A DNA stretch of 64,000 nucleotides, taken from assembly GCF_014652575.1 (NCBI RefSeq), contig NZ_BMZB01000001.1, forward strand, positions 434,001 through 498,000, read 5' to 3'. Below the pieces are notes generated by a model that was not told the DNA's origin, ran no database searches, and worked only from the letters and a program-made list of their open reading frames with translations. Made by a program: the position numbers and the translations under genes. Origin of the DNA: Asticcacaulis endophyticus (GTDB taxonomy: Bacteria; Pseudomonadota; Alphaproteobacteria; Caulobacterales; Caulobacteraceae). Shown here piece after piece: positions 22,139-30,598 of the stretch (position 1 is the first letter of the stretch; every line of letters starts with the position of its first letter).

Positions 22139-22723
22139 TCAATCGGTAACGGGTAAGGGATCAGGCCGCGCAACCCCATCCCAGTCGCGCGTATCCGGAT
22201 ATTTGCGCCGAAACTGCGCCCATTCTTCGGCGGTTTGTTCAAACACATAAAGATCGCGCGCGATACCGTCCTTGACGACCTTGCCGGGTTCGACCCCGAT
22301 CTGACGGTAGCCGTTATATTTCTGAACCTTGATGACGCGCGGGTTCCAGTCGGCAATATGGTTGACCAGCTTGGTAAGCCGCAACGCAAAAAAGGCGTGG
22401 TTCAGGGTCGGCACAAAATTATACATGGTCAGGTCGCCCGGCACGTCGCGCTCACCCATATAGATGCCGATTTCACCAATACGTTCATCCATATCGACAA
22501 TAGTAATCGAGGTATAGCCGACCGGCCGGCCATGAATCAGGATCAGCCGGTGATGGTAATCAGCGCGGGCATTGCTGCGCTCAATCCATGCCCGCTGTTT
22601 ATCTAGGTCATAGTCCACCACCGTCAGCATATAGGGTGCGACATGATCCGCCGTACGCCAGTCTAGTATCATCTGGGCGTCATCAATCGTCGGTTCGCGA
22701 AACGACATGTGTGCGTAGGTCAT
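22139..22723 (-). CDS. pseH: GNAT acyltransferase, probable PseH (UDP-amino-sugar N-acyltransferase)
   Basis: A 194-residue GNAT-fold enzyme. In the pathway it acylates the 4-amino group of UDP-4-amino-4,6-dideoxy-beta-L-AltNAc made by PseC. Seen are REPTIDDAQMILDWRT at the start, the strand EIGIYMGERD, and RVIKVQKYNGYRQIGV near the C-terminus, which match the PseH/FlmH pattern of acting on substrates between PseC and PseG. Its start is 2 bases after the pseG stop. Because the operon also encodes KAS III, SDR and oxygenase enzymes, its acyl donor may not be acetyl-CoA. Confidence 0.8.
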   Translation of the reverse strand: MTYAHMSFREPTIDDAQMILDWRTADHVAPYMLTVVDYDLDKQRAWIERSNARADYHHRLILIHGRPVGYTSITIVDMDERIGEIGIYMGERDVPGDLTMYNFVPTLNHAFFALRLTKLVNHIADWNPRVIKVQKYNGYRQIGVEPGKVVKDGIARDLYVFEQTAEEWAQFRRKYPDTRDWDGVARPDPLPVTD

Positions 22724-22725
22724 GG

Positions 22726-23739
22726 TCAGAGACTCAATTCGTTCATGATCTCAACAATCCGGCGCGGCCCCTGCCCGTCGATCAGGCCCTTGGCGCGCGT
22801 GGCGGTTTCCTGACAAATTTCAGGATGCATCAGAAAGGTCGCCACCCACTGCGCGAAGTCATCCGGCAAACCTGAGCGCGCATCCATCACCGGATAGGGT
22901 GAGGATTTCAGCGACATGACCTGATTATCGACCACAATCAGCACCAGCGCCATCAGGTTCTGAGCGGCGATTTCTCCGACGCTGCCGCCTGCCGCCGTTA
23001 CCACCAAAGCCGCACCGTTGAGGGTTTCGGCCACACTATCAGGGGCCACATGCAAAGACACCTGCTCCATGCCCGCGATCTGGGCCGATAACGCCTCAAT
23101 GTGCGGATTGGCGGGGCCAGCGATCAGGCGGATCGGCACGCGCTGGCCGATCATCGGGAACATTTCATGGTAGAGATGACTGAGCGCCTGACACGTCAGG
23201 TTTTTAGGATCTGACCCGCCAAACATGAGGGCAATAAACCCCTCCTGATCGAACTTTGGGTATTCGCGGCTAAACTCCGCCCGGATCGGCGCATAGCGCG
23301 GCCCCAGACACGTAATCGCCTTGGGGGCTATATCGTCATAGGGTAAGGTCTTGGCCGCCGCCGCGGCATTGACCACCATATGGGCGCGGATATGGCTGAG
23401 TTTAGCCAGATCATCCATAACCAGTACCCGGCAATGATCATACATGGCGGCAATATAGTCAGGCGTCGCGCTATAGCTGTCGATGATCAGCCAGTGATGA
23501 CTGGAAATCAGTACGCGCAACGCGACCCCATCCGCCTGAGAGCCGATCCGGCTTTGCACCTGCACCCAGTTGGCGCCAATGGCCGCCATATGTTTTTGCG
23601 CGGCGCTTGATGCCTCATTGAGGATGAAGCTGACCTTCCATCCGTGCGCACGGGCGGCTTCGGCAATCGCAAAACAACGCATGAAATGGCCAAGCCCCAA
23701 GGTGGGCGAGGCTTCGGTTCTGATCCACAGTCGCGCCAT
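22726..23739 (-). CDS. pseG: UDP-2,4-diacetamido-2,4,6-trideoxy-beta-L-altropyranose hydrolase PseG
   Basis: A 337-residue GT-B-like hydrolase that removes UDP from the diacetamido sugar, the fourth step to pseudaminic acid. The N-terminal GLGHFMRC (residues 15-22) contains the catalytic His region. The nucleotide-binding half has LMFGGSDPKNLT near residue 172 and TAAGGSVGEIAAQ near residue 250. Its start overlaps the stop of the preceding KAS III gene in a TAATG arrangement, so the sugar and acyl genes are translationally coupled. Confidence 0.9.
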   Translation of the reverse strand: MARLWIRTEASPTLGLGHFMRCFAIAEAARAHGWKVSFILNEASSAAQKHMAAIGANWVQVQSRIGSQADGVALRVLISSHHWLIIDSYSATPDYIAAMYDHCRVLVMDDLAKLSHIRAHMVVNAAAAAKTLPYDDIAPKAITCLGPRYAPIRAEFSREYPKFDQEGFIALMFGGSDPKNLTCQALSHLYHEMFPMIGQRVPIRLIAGPANPHIEALSAQIAGMEQVSLHVAPDSVAETLNGAALVVTAAGGSVGEIAAQNLMALVLIVVDNQVMSLKSSPYPVMDARSGLPDDFAQWVATFLMHPEICQETATRAKGLIDGQGPRRIVEIMNELSL

Positions 23740-24761
23740 TATGGCTGATCCTTATGCGGCAGGCGGATGATATCGCAATAACGCGGCAGAGGGGTGCGCC
23801 AGACGGCTGACGCCCACGACCAGCCCACACCGAACCCACTCAGCAGCAGATTGACCGGCTTTTTCGATGTCGCCTGATGGAACGTCTCGCACATCGCCAG
23901 CGGAATGGAGGCCGGGCCGGTATTGCCGTAGTCCCTGACCACCTCCACCACCTGTTCGTCACGCAGACCGATCTTCTTGGCCAGAGACTGGATCATCATG
24001 GCATTGGCCTGATGCAGGATAACATGGTCCATGTCGTCAGCCGCCAAACCCACCGCCGCCAACGCGCGTGCCACCGATGGCGCCACCTGACGCAGGGAAA
24101 ACGACAGTACCCGCGCCCCGTCCATATAAAGACGCGGATCACCGGGATGGGCCACCCCGCCGGTTTCCGACATCAAATGTGGCGCACCCGTGCCGTCGGC
24201 CCCTAGATCAAAGCCAATCTGATGATCGTCATCTGACGCTTCCAAAGCCGTGGCCGCCACCGCATCGCCAAACAGCAGTCGCAAGGCCCGGTCATCATCG
24301 GCAATCATGCTGTTGATGACATCGCCACCGAGCAGCAGGGCCCGCTTGAGGCCGCCCGCCGCCATCATCGACGATATGATGCTTAAGGCATAGACGAAGC
24401 CGGAACATCCCAGACGTAGATCAAGGGTCGCGGTGGTTATCGGCAGGCCCAGTCGGCCATGCACCACATAGGAGGTCGCGGGTAAGGGATAGTCCGGCGT
24501 CTGGGTTACCAAAACCAACAGATCAATGCTGTCCTTGTCCCAGCCCAGACCATCCATCAGATTTTGTGCGGCGGCCACCGCCATATCGCTGATGAGCAGT
24601 CCGTCTGAAACCGGACGGGTCTCAATGCCGGTCGCCCGGATGATCTTATCCACCATCTCTTCGCCAAACAGACCCGACAGATCGTGGTTCGATTCCTGAT
24701 GCGCCGGCATGGCCGTGACTATGCCTCTGAGGGCTGGGGCGCGGGTTACAAATGTGACCAT
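23739..24761 (-). CDS. 3-oxoacyl-ACP synthase III-like enzyme (KAS III paralogue B)
   Basis: A 340-residue thiolase-fold condensing enzyme. The complete triad is present: Cys119 in RLGCSGF, His250 in LHQAN and Asn280 in YGNTGPASIPLA. The C-terminus has SGFGVGWSW, shared with the second KAS III of the operon. KAS III enzymes join an acyl-CoA primer to malonyl-ACP; relatives transfer acyl groups to other acceptors. The setting between an alpha/beta hydrolase gene and pseG argues for a dedicated pathway and not for housekeeping fatty-acid synthesis. Confidence 0.87.
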   Translation of the reverse strand: MVTFVTRAPALRGIVTAMPAHQESNHDLSGLFGEEMVDKIIRATGIETRPVSDGLLISDMAVAAAQNLMDGLGWDKDSIDLLVLVTQTPDYPLPATSYVVHGRLGLPITTATLDLRLGCSGFVYALSIISSMMAAGGLKRALLLGGDVINSMIADDDRALRLLFGDAVAATALEASDDDHQIGFDLGADGTGAPHLMSETGGVAHPGDPRLYMDGARVLSFSLRQVAPSVARALAAVGLAADDMDHVILHQANAMMIQSLAKKIGLRDEQVVEVVRDYGNTGPASIPLAMCETFHQATSKKPVNLLLSGFGVGWSWASAVWRTPLPRYCDIIRLPHKDQP

Positions 24762-24771
24762 GACCGCACCC

Positions 24772-25611
24772 CTATACTGCCGTTTCCAGAAAGGCTTTTA
24801 AGCGCGCCACGACCATCGCCCCCGCCTCGACATGGGGCAGGTGCCCCACGTCCGGCAGGACATGAATGGCGGCATCCACCGGCAGATAGGCCGCCTCACG
24901 CAACGGGGTCAGACGGTCCTGATCGCCCCAGATAAACTGTATGGGGCAGCGCAACCGCGTCCAGTCACGCCATTCCGGCGATAACGCTACGCCAAAGGTC
25001 TTGGCAGTCTCCAGCAGCTTAGCAAAAGCCGCCTGACGTTCGGGATTACTGACCGCCTCAAAAAGCGCCTGCGCCAGGGCGGGCACCATCTGGGCGTGGC
25101 TATCGGCCACCAGAAACCGGGCCAGATCATGTGCGGTCTTTAGCGATGGTGCGGCCAGATAGGCATCCATGGTTTCGTAATGAAAAGGCCCGCCAAGGCC
25201 CGCCGGCGCGATGAGGCTAAGGGACTGCACCCGTTCTGAGTGACGATGGGCCAGACCCAAGGCCAGCTTGGCCCCCATCGAATGGCCGACCACATGGGCA
25301 GAGGTCACTTTCAGCAGGGTCAAGGCTTCGTCCAGCCAGCCAGTCATGAACGCGACATCACCGTCGCCAACCTCGTGTCCCGACCGGCCATGCCCCGGCA
25401 GATCGAGCGCAATGATCCGGTAGCGCGCCATAAACGCGGGCAGACAGTAATGCCAGGCCAGACAATCCGCCCCCAATCCATGGAGAAAGACCAGCACCGG
25501 CCCGTCTGCACGACCCATTTCCAGATAACTGAGCGGCGCACAGCTATGATCGGAGTTCAACGACAAACTGAGGCGCCGGGACGGGGCTTTGGGCGCAGTC
25601 ACGGCGGTCAT
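24772..25611 (-). CDS. Alpha/beta hydrolase
   Basis: A 279-residue hydrolase. The oxyanion HGLGADC lies near residue 44, the nucleophile elbow GHSMGAK near residue 110, the acid Asp in WGDQDRLTP near residue 233, and the His in VGHLPHVE near residue 259, so the triad is complete. In this operon a thioesterase role, releasing or editing an acyl intermediate, is the simplest idea; the sequence alone gives no substrate. It overlaps the SDR gene by 4 bases (ATGA) and ends 10 bases before KAS III B. Confidence 0.83.
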   Translation of the reverse strand: MTAVTAPKAPSRRLSLSLNSDHSCAPLSYLEMGRADGPVLVFLHGLGADCLAWHYCLPAFMARYRIIALDLPGHGRSGHEVGDGDVAFMTGWLDEALTLLKVTSAHVVGHSMGAKLALGLAHRHSERVQSLSLIAPAGLGGPFHYETMDAYLAAPSLKTAHDLARFLVADSHAQMVPALAQALFEAVSNPERQAAFAKLLETAKTFGVALSPEWRDWTRLRCPIQFIWGDQDRLTPLREAAYLPVDAAIHVLPDVGHLPHVEAGAMVVARLKAFLETAV

Positions 25612-26399
25612 GCCAAAAGGCCCCCATCGACCGCCATGATCGACCCGGTGATCCAGCGCGAGGTATCGGCCAGCAGAAAGGCCACGGCGGCGGCGACATC
25701 TTCAGGGTATCCGATGCCCAGCGGATGGGCGGCGGTCAGGCGCTGATAGCCATCCTCGGTCAGCTTACGGTAGGCATGGGCGATGGGCGTATCCACCAGC
25801 GCCGGGGCGACGCAATTGACCCGCAGACCGTCGCGCACCAACTCGATCCCCAGACTGCGCGTCATGGCCGCCATACCGCCTTTTGACGCCGCATAGACCG
25901 AATTGCCGGACGCTCCGCGCAAGGCCGAGGTTGAGGCCACAAACACCAATGAGGCCTGCGGCGTATGGCACGTCTTAAGCCGCATACCCTGCGCCAGCAC
26001 CAGCGCTGCCGTCAGATTGGCGTCAAACACCTCACGGATATAATCGAGATTTACCGTTTGCAGCGGTCGCATCGACTGAATACCGGCACAGTGTGCCAGA
26101 CCGTTTAAGGGGCCATAAAGCGCGCACATTTCCTTCATCCACGGCACGATCAGCTCATGTTGCGACAGGTCGAGCACGCGCCCGACATGGCCCTCACCCG
26201 GCATCTCATTCAGCGTTTCCTGCAATCTTTCGGCATTACGGCCGGACGCAATGACCTTTGCCCCCAGCTTGGCCAGATAGATAGCCGTGCCCTTACCGAT
26301 ACCACTGGAGGCCCCTGTCACCAGAATGGTCCGCCCCTCAAGCGACATAGGATTGAACGGTTCACGCGCCAGATTTTGTGTCGGCATCAGATCGCTCAT
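25608..26399 (-). CDS. SDR-family oxidoreductase, 3-oxoacyl-ACP reductase-like
   Basis: A 263-residue short-chain dehydrogenase. It has the cofactor motif TGASSGIGKGTA near residue 27, the Ser of VASTSALRGASG, the catalytic YAASK near residue 170, and the C-terminal ITGSIMAVDGG. Start ATG 26399 follows a GGGGG ribosome site and overlaps the oxygenase stop by 4 bases; a longer frame to 26447 lies inside that gene. With KAS III and ACP neighbours it probably reduces a 3-oxoacyl intermediate to the 3-hydroxy form. Confidence 0.87.
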   Translation of the reverse strand: MSDLMPTQNLAREPFNPMSLEGRTILVTGASSGIGKGTAIYLAKLGAKVIASGRNAERLQETLNEMPGEGHVGRVLDLSQHELIVPWMKEMCALYGPLNGLAHCAGIQSMRPLQTVNLDYIREVFDANLTAALVLAQGMRLKTCHTPQASLVFVASTSALRGASGNSVYAASKGGMAAMTRSLGIELVRDGLRVNCVAPALVDTPIAHAYRKLTEDGYQRLTAAHPLGIGYPEDVAAAVAFLLADTSRWITGSIMAVDGGLLA

Positions 26400-27490
26400 A
26401 AGGCCCCCTTCATTCGGTTGGCATAGACAGCATGAAAATGGGCGCAAGCATCTTCCATCTTACCTAACAAAGGTGCGCGCGGCGTGGCCATCGATGTCAG
26501 CCCCAGATGCACCTTGGCACAGATGCCGTGATCCTCGGACCGCACCTTATCGGAAAACTCTTTAAGCTGCGCCACGATCATGTCGCGGGCGGCCCCGCCC
26601 TTATTGCGGCCCAGAAACAGCCCGGCATTGACCGCGGTGGCATCCACCCCGATCGGATCAAACATCAGGGCGGAATAGAAGCCACCCCAGCTCATATTGA
26701 TGACCAAATTGGGAAAGACCAGAAAACAGGCATATTCGGGATAGCGCGGCGTGGTCTGCAATCCGATGGCCTTGGAGACGCCGGCCCACCATTTCACCGA
26801 CTGTTCGCGAAAATCGCCCAGAAAATAACCGTGCTCACCCTCAGCCGTCAGGCGCAGATCGGGCTTTAACATGGCCGCGAAACTTTCAGGATGCACCAGA
26901 GGGACATGATACCCTTCGGCGGCATTGTCCACACCCAGCTTCCAGTTAAAGTCCCAAAACGCCTGATGGCTATCAAACCGCTCCGGGCAGGTATCGCTCA
27001 AATGCTCAAGGATGTCATAAAACCCAGCCAAGAACCCGCGCAGATCCGGCCCGTCCGCGGCCATGCGCACAAACACAAATCGACCGCAGGTCTCAAGCGC
27101 AAACGCCTCAAGCCGTAAGGACTGCCGGTCATCGTCACTCAGGTCAAAGCTTTTGGCATTATGCGGCACACCCACCGGCGTGCCGTCGCCATCAAACGAC
27201 CAGCCGTGATAGGGGCAGGTCAGTGGCCGGTTACCCTTCGCCTCACACTGGATACGCGAAAACCGGTGGGTGCAGACATTGCGAAAGGCCCGTAATGTGC
27301 CTTTGACATTCTGCACGACAATATTGGTCTTACCGATCTGACGGGTGATGAAATCGTTCGGGTTTTGCAGATCATCGCTAAAGCCCAGGCACAACCACGA
27401 AGGGGCAAATACCCGTTCCATCTCGGCCTCGAACACGTCGGGCCTGAGATAAACGTCAGAGGTAAAGCCGCTGTAGAGCCCGTCAAACAT
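26396..27490 (-). CDS. Rieske-type ring-hydroxylating oxygenase, alpha-subunit-like
   Basis: A 364-residue non-heme iron oxygenase. The Rieske 2Fe-2S ligands are Cys73 and His75 (CTHR) with Cys92 and His95 (CPYHGW). The mononuclear iron site is DNAAEGYHVPLVH near residues 192-204, with a late Asp in SEDHG. Length and spacing match the terminal oxygenases. No reductase or ferredoxin partner is in the operon, so electrons must come from elsewhere. The start follows the KAS III A stop by 2 bases. Presence in a nonulosonic acid operon is unusual; the substrate may be the acyl chain or sugar. Confidence 0.87.
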   Translation of the reverse strand: MFDGLYSGFTSDVYLRPDVFEAEMERVFAPSWLCLGFSDDLQNPNDFITRQIGKTNIVVQNVKGTLRAFRNVCTHRFSRIQCEAKGNRPLTCPYHGWSFDGDGTPVGVPHNAKSFDLSDDDRQSLRLEAFALETCGRFVFVRMAADGPDLRGFLAGFYDILEHLSDTCPERFDSHQAFWDFNWKLGVDNAAEGYHVPLVHPESFAAMLKPDLRLTAEGEHGYFLGDFREQSVKWWAGVSKAIGLQTTPRYPEYACFLVFPNLVINMSWGGFYSALMFDPIGVDATAVNAGLFLGRNKGGAARDMIVAQLKEFSDKVRSEDHGICAKVHLGLTSMATPRAPLLGKMEDACAHFHAVYANRMKGAL

Positions 27491-27492
27491 GT

Positions 27493-28557
27493 TCAGTATT
27501 CGTCGATCTGGGGTGCCCGGATCGCCGTCATATCTAGCTTGATCGCTCCCCACGACCAGCCCACCCCAAAGCCCATCATGACCATGCGCTGCGGCTTTGT
27601 CAGTTCATCCGACAGATGCGACGCCATAGCCAGCGGGATCGAGGCCGATGACGTGTTGCCATAAGCGCCCAGCGCTATCGGCACCTTCTCTTCCGGAAGG
27701 CCTATTTTTTTACGCAGGTGATTGAGCATGAAGGCGTTGGCCTGATGCAGCACGACATAATCAACATCATCGGCCGTAATACCCGCCGTCTCAAACAGTT
27801 CTTTCGCCAGCGCCGGCACGGCCCGCAAGGTGAAGTTAAACACCTCCGCCCCGTTCAGATGCAGGCGCGATTCCTTATAAAGGGCGGCCTGGTCTTCGGG
27901 CGATTTGGGTTCATCGGCCGGCACCAGTGAGCGGCGCATAGCCCCCGCCTTGACCATGATATGCTCGGCGCCTGATCCGTCCGTGCCGAACACACCGTGC
28001 CAGATACCGCCGGCGTCATCGACCTCCAGCGCCGTCGCCGATCCGGCATCGCCAAACAAAGGCACGGTCGCCTTATCGTCTTTCAGCAGCTTTACGGTCG
28101 AAATATCCCCGGCCAGAACCAACGCGCGGGCGGGTCTGCCCGCAACCGTCAGCGTCTTCAGTAAACTGGCTGCCGTCCACAAACCGTAGGGATAACCCGA
28201 ACAGCCTAAGTTGATATCAAAAGCCAGACAGTTGCCGATGCCCATTCGCGTTTGCAGGGTGCAGGCGGTCGCCGGAATGACGAAATCGGGACTTTGGGTG
28301 ACCATGATCAGCACATCGATGCTATCCTTGGCCCAGCCCAGTTCGGCCAAGAGGTTCTCAGCCGCCCGCTCACACAGATCAGACGTCGTTACACCCTCAG
28401 CCGCCACCCGGCGCTCGATCACCCCGATCGAGCCGGTCAGGCGGTCACGGTCTTTGGCTTCGGGAAAAAGGCCTTCGTCCTCAAGGCGGCGGATATCCTT
28501 CGGCACGCACACCCGCACGCCCTTGATTGCAATGCCGCTTAAACGGGCTGAAGTCAT
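27493..28557 (-). CDS. 3-oxoacyl-ACP synthase III-like enzyme (KAS III paralogue A)
   Basis: A 354-residue KAS III, first gene of a seven-gene operon. The triad is Cys119 (NLGCSGYPYG), His271 (LHQAN) and Asn301 (YGNTSSASIPLA). The ending GFGVGWSWGA matches paralogue B. The start ATG 28557 follows GGAGGG, while the longer frame to 28608 lacks support. An insert near residues 205-235 (SLVPADEPKSPEDQAALYKE) is not in paralogue B. It probably begins the acyl chain and cooperates with the divergent ACP gene 146 bases away. Confidence 0.88.
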   Translation of the reverse strand: MTSARLSGIAIKGVRVCVPKDIRRLEDEGLFPEAKDRDRLTGSIGVIERRVAAEGVTTSDLCERAAENLLAELGWAKDSIDVLIMVTQSPDFVIPATACTLQTRMGIGNCLAFDINLGCSGYPYGLWTAASLLKTLTVAGRPARALVLAGDISTVKLLKDDKATVPLFGDAGSATALEVDDAGGIWHGVFGTDGSGAEHIMVKAGAMRRSLVPADEPKSPEDQAALYKESRLHLNGAEVFNFTLRAVPALAKELFETAGITADDVDYVVLHQANAFMLNHLRKKIGLPEEKVPIALGAYGNTSSASIPLAMASHLSDELTKPQRMVMMGFGVGWSWGAIKLDMTAIRAPQIDEY

Positions 28558-28703
28558 GCCGGCCCTCCGTCGGGTTTGGGACGATGTCGCGTTAACCTTA
28601 GTTAGCAAGTTTTAAGCAAATATTGACGAAAACCATATTCCCTGTGACCTGATCAACTTAGCCGCACGCGCCGATTCGTGCAGGCCTTACCGGAGTACCG
28701 TAC
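28558..28703. promoter_or_regulatory. Divergent promoter region of the acyl/Pse operons
   Basis: These 146 bases separate the leftward KAS III A operon from the rightward ACP-PhyH-pseF operon. It is AT-rich near the middle and contains a TTGACG (28623-28628) pointing towards the ACP gene, but no good -10 at standard distance. Shared control of both operons from here is likely. Confidence 0.4.
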
Positions 28704-28925
28704 ATGGACAAACCCGCTTTTTTCGCCGCCGTTGCGGAAATACTTGAAACCGAGACGACTGGTCTTACAGGTGATGAAACGCTTGATGCCCTAGGCAACT
28801 GGGACAGTCTGGCGGTTATCTCGTTCGTGGCCATGGTCGATTCAGACCTCGACCGGATCGTCGATAATGAAAAATTGAAGCAAGCCAAAACCCTCAACGA
28901 TCTGGCAGACCTCGCAGGGCTTTAA
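28704..28925 (+). CDS. Acyl carrier protein
   Basis: A 73-residue acidic four-helix carrier. The phosphopantetheine attachment Ser35 sits in GNWDSLAVISF, a variant of the usual DSL motif. The protein begins MDKPAFFAAVAEILE and ends with LNDLADLAGL. It is not the housekeeping AcpP type (which has GADSLD) but the specialised type found in glycan and secondary-metabolite clusters. It starts the rightward operon and is 2 bases from the PhyH gene. It is the likely carrier for the acyl group made by the two KAS III enzymes. Confidence 0.9.
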   Translation: MDKPAFFAAVAEILETETTGLTGDETLDALGNWDSLAVISFVAMVDSDLDRIVDNEKLKQAKTLNDLADLAGL

Positions 28926-28927
28926 AA

Positions 28928-29851
28928 ATGACCCCGACCTTTTCAGAACGGCTAAGGACCCGCGTGCCGTCCCTGAAACGGTTTTCTGAGCGCGCCCGCA
29001 CAGACCCGCGCCATATCGCCTATGATCTTTTGCCGGTTCTGGGTTTACCTGAGCGCGGCGGCGTGTCGGCAATGATCGCAGCTTTAAAACCCAAAACTCC
29101 CGATTTTGCCCCGTCCGATACGGCCCGCGGCTTATGCCAAGCCCTGCAACAGGACGGCCTGACCCCGGTACAACCGGCCATACCGGGCGATGTGATTAAT
29201 GAGGTGGTGGACTACTTCAAGGCCACACCCTGCCATGATCCGTTCCGACCACAGGTGGGCACGTTCGGCTGGGACACACCGCCCGCAGATGAGATCAATA
29301 TGGGCTACTACACCGCAGAGGAAACCCTGCGCGCCCCCCATATGCTCGATCTGATGAACCGACCCGAAGTGTTGCAGGTGATGGAATTGCGATTGGGATG
29401 TAAACCGGTGGTCGATAATATCGGCGCCTTCTGGTCATACCCGCAGCGCCATACCGCCAAGGGGGTGCAGCGCTTTCACCGCGATTACGACTGTGTGCAA
29501 AACATCAAGGTGTTCTACTACCTGACCGAAGTTGACGACGACGCGGGTCCCCATATGTTTGTGCGCGGCTCCCACCATGACCGCATCTTAGAGACCGGTA
29601 AGGCCCAAACCGATGCGGCCATTACGGAAGCGTTTGGCGCGGATCGCATCACCGCCATTACCGGCCCCGCCGGGTCGTGGTTTCTTGAGGACGTTTATGG
29701 TTTTCACAAGGGCCAGTTGCCGGTCAATAAGCCGCGTCTGCTACTGGCCATCCAGTATAATCTCTACGCCTCACCGCACTGCCCGAAAGCGCCCCTTATG
29801 GATAATCCCGGCGGCTATGATCCCTATATCAACCGGATTTTCCTGCGATGA
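28928..29851 (+). CDS. Phytanoyl-CoA dioxygenase (PhyH) family 2-oxoglutarate/Fe(II) oxygenase
   Basis: A 307-residue oxygenase of the double-stranded beta-helix fold. Iron ligands are seen in FHRDYD near residue 186 (HxD) and GFHKGQ near residue 258. The 2-oxoglutarate Arg is in KPRLLLAIQY. GSHHDRIL between them is typical of the PhyH family. Substrates in the family are acyl chains or carrier-bound and sugar compounds. It lies between the ACP and pseF genes and overlaps pseF by 4 bases, so it probably hydroxylates an ACP-bound acyl group or the sugar product. Confidence 0.82.
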   Translation: MTPTFSERLRTRVPSLKRFSERARTDPRHIAYDLLPVLGLPERGGVSAMIAALKPKTPDFAPSDTARGLCQALQQDGLTPVQPAIPGDVINEVVDYFKATPCHDPFRPQVGTFGWDTPPADEINMGYYTAEETLRAPHMLDLMNRPEVLQVMELRLGCKPVVDNIGAFWSYPQRHTAKGVQRFHRDYDCVQNIKVFYYLTEVDDDAGPHMFVRGSHHDRILETGKAQTDAAITEAFGADRITAITGPAGSWFLEDVYGFHKGQLPVNKPRLLLAIQYNLYASPHCPKAPLMDNPGGYDPYINRIFLR

Positions 29852-30564
29852 GCGCTCCAAATCTAAAGTCTGTCGCCATTATCCCCGCCCGTGGCGGCTC
29901 AAAGCGCATCCCGCGCAAGAATATCAAGCCCTTTCATGGTCAGCCGATGATCAGCTATTCGGTCCGCGCGGCGATCGACAGCGGCCTGTTTGAGCGGGTG
30001 ATCGTCTCGACTGACAATGCCGAAATCGCTGAGGTCGCGAAAGAATACGGCGCTGAAATCCCGTTCCTGAGACCGCCCGAACTGGCCGATGATCATACCG
30101 GCACAGGGGCCGTCGTGGTCCATGCGATCAATTGGTTTAAAGCGCGGGGGATCGAGTTTGATCTGGCCTGCTGCATCTACGCCACCGCCCCGTTCATTCA
30201 GGTAGAACGCCTGATTGAAGGCCATGATGCCTTGCTGGCGCACAACAAATCCTTTGCGTTTTCCGTCACATCCTTTGCCTTCCCCATCCAGCGGGCCTTG
30301 AAACGCACGCCGGACGGCAGCGTCGATATGTTCTGGCCGGAGAACCTGAACAAGCGTTCGCAGGATTTAGAGGCTGCCTATCACGACGCCGCCCAGTTCT
30401 ACTGGGGTAGAACCGAGGCCTGGCTTAATGGCCATATCGCCTTTTCACCGGTCTCCGTGCCAGTCATCCTGCCCCGCCATCTGGTCCACGATATCGACAC
30501 CCCCGAAGATTGGGACGTCGCCGAAGTGGCGTTTGAAGTGCTGAAGAGACGTGGATCGATTTAG
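29848..30564 (+). CDS. pseF: Pseudaminic acid cytidylyltransferase PseF
   Basis: A 238-residue nucleotidyltransferase that activates pseudaminic acid to CMP-Pse. The N-terminal CTP motif IIPARGGSKRIPRKN (residues 10-24) is complete. Further on are FLRPPELADDHTGT near residue 72, CCIYATAPFI near residue 109, and the C-terminal DIDTPEDWDVAE. The family also includes NeuA and LegF; the QDLEAAYHDAAQFYWG stretch is the PseF pattern. It is the last gene of the ACP-PhyH-pseF unit, separated from the rest of the Pse genes by a NYN gene. Confidence 0.9.
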   Translation: MSAPNLKSVAIIPARGGSKRIPRKNIKPFHGQPMISYSVRAAIDSGLFERVIVSTDNAEIAEVAKEYGAEIPFLRPPELADDHTGTGAVVVHAINWFKARGIEFDLACCIYATAPFIQVERLIEGHDALLAHNKSFAFSVTSFAFPIQRALKRTPDGSVDMFWPENLNKRSQDLEAAYHDAAQFYWGRTEAWLNGHIAFSPVSVPVILPRHLVHDIDTPEDWDVAEVAFEVLKRRGSI

Positions 30565-30598
30565 CTAGAGATTAAATATTTCGCGCTAAAGTTATGAA

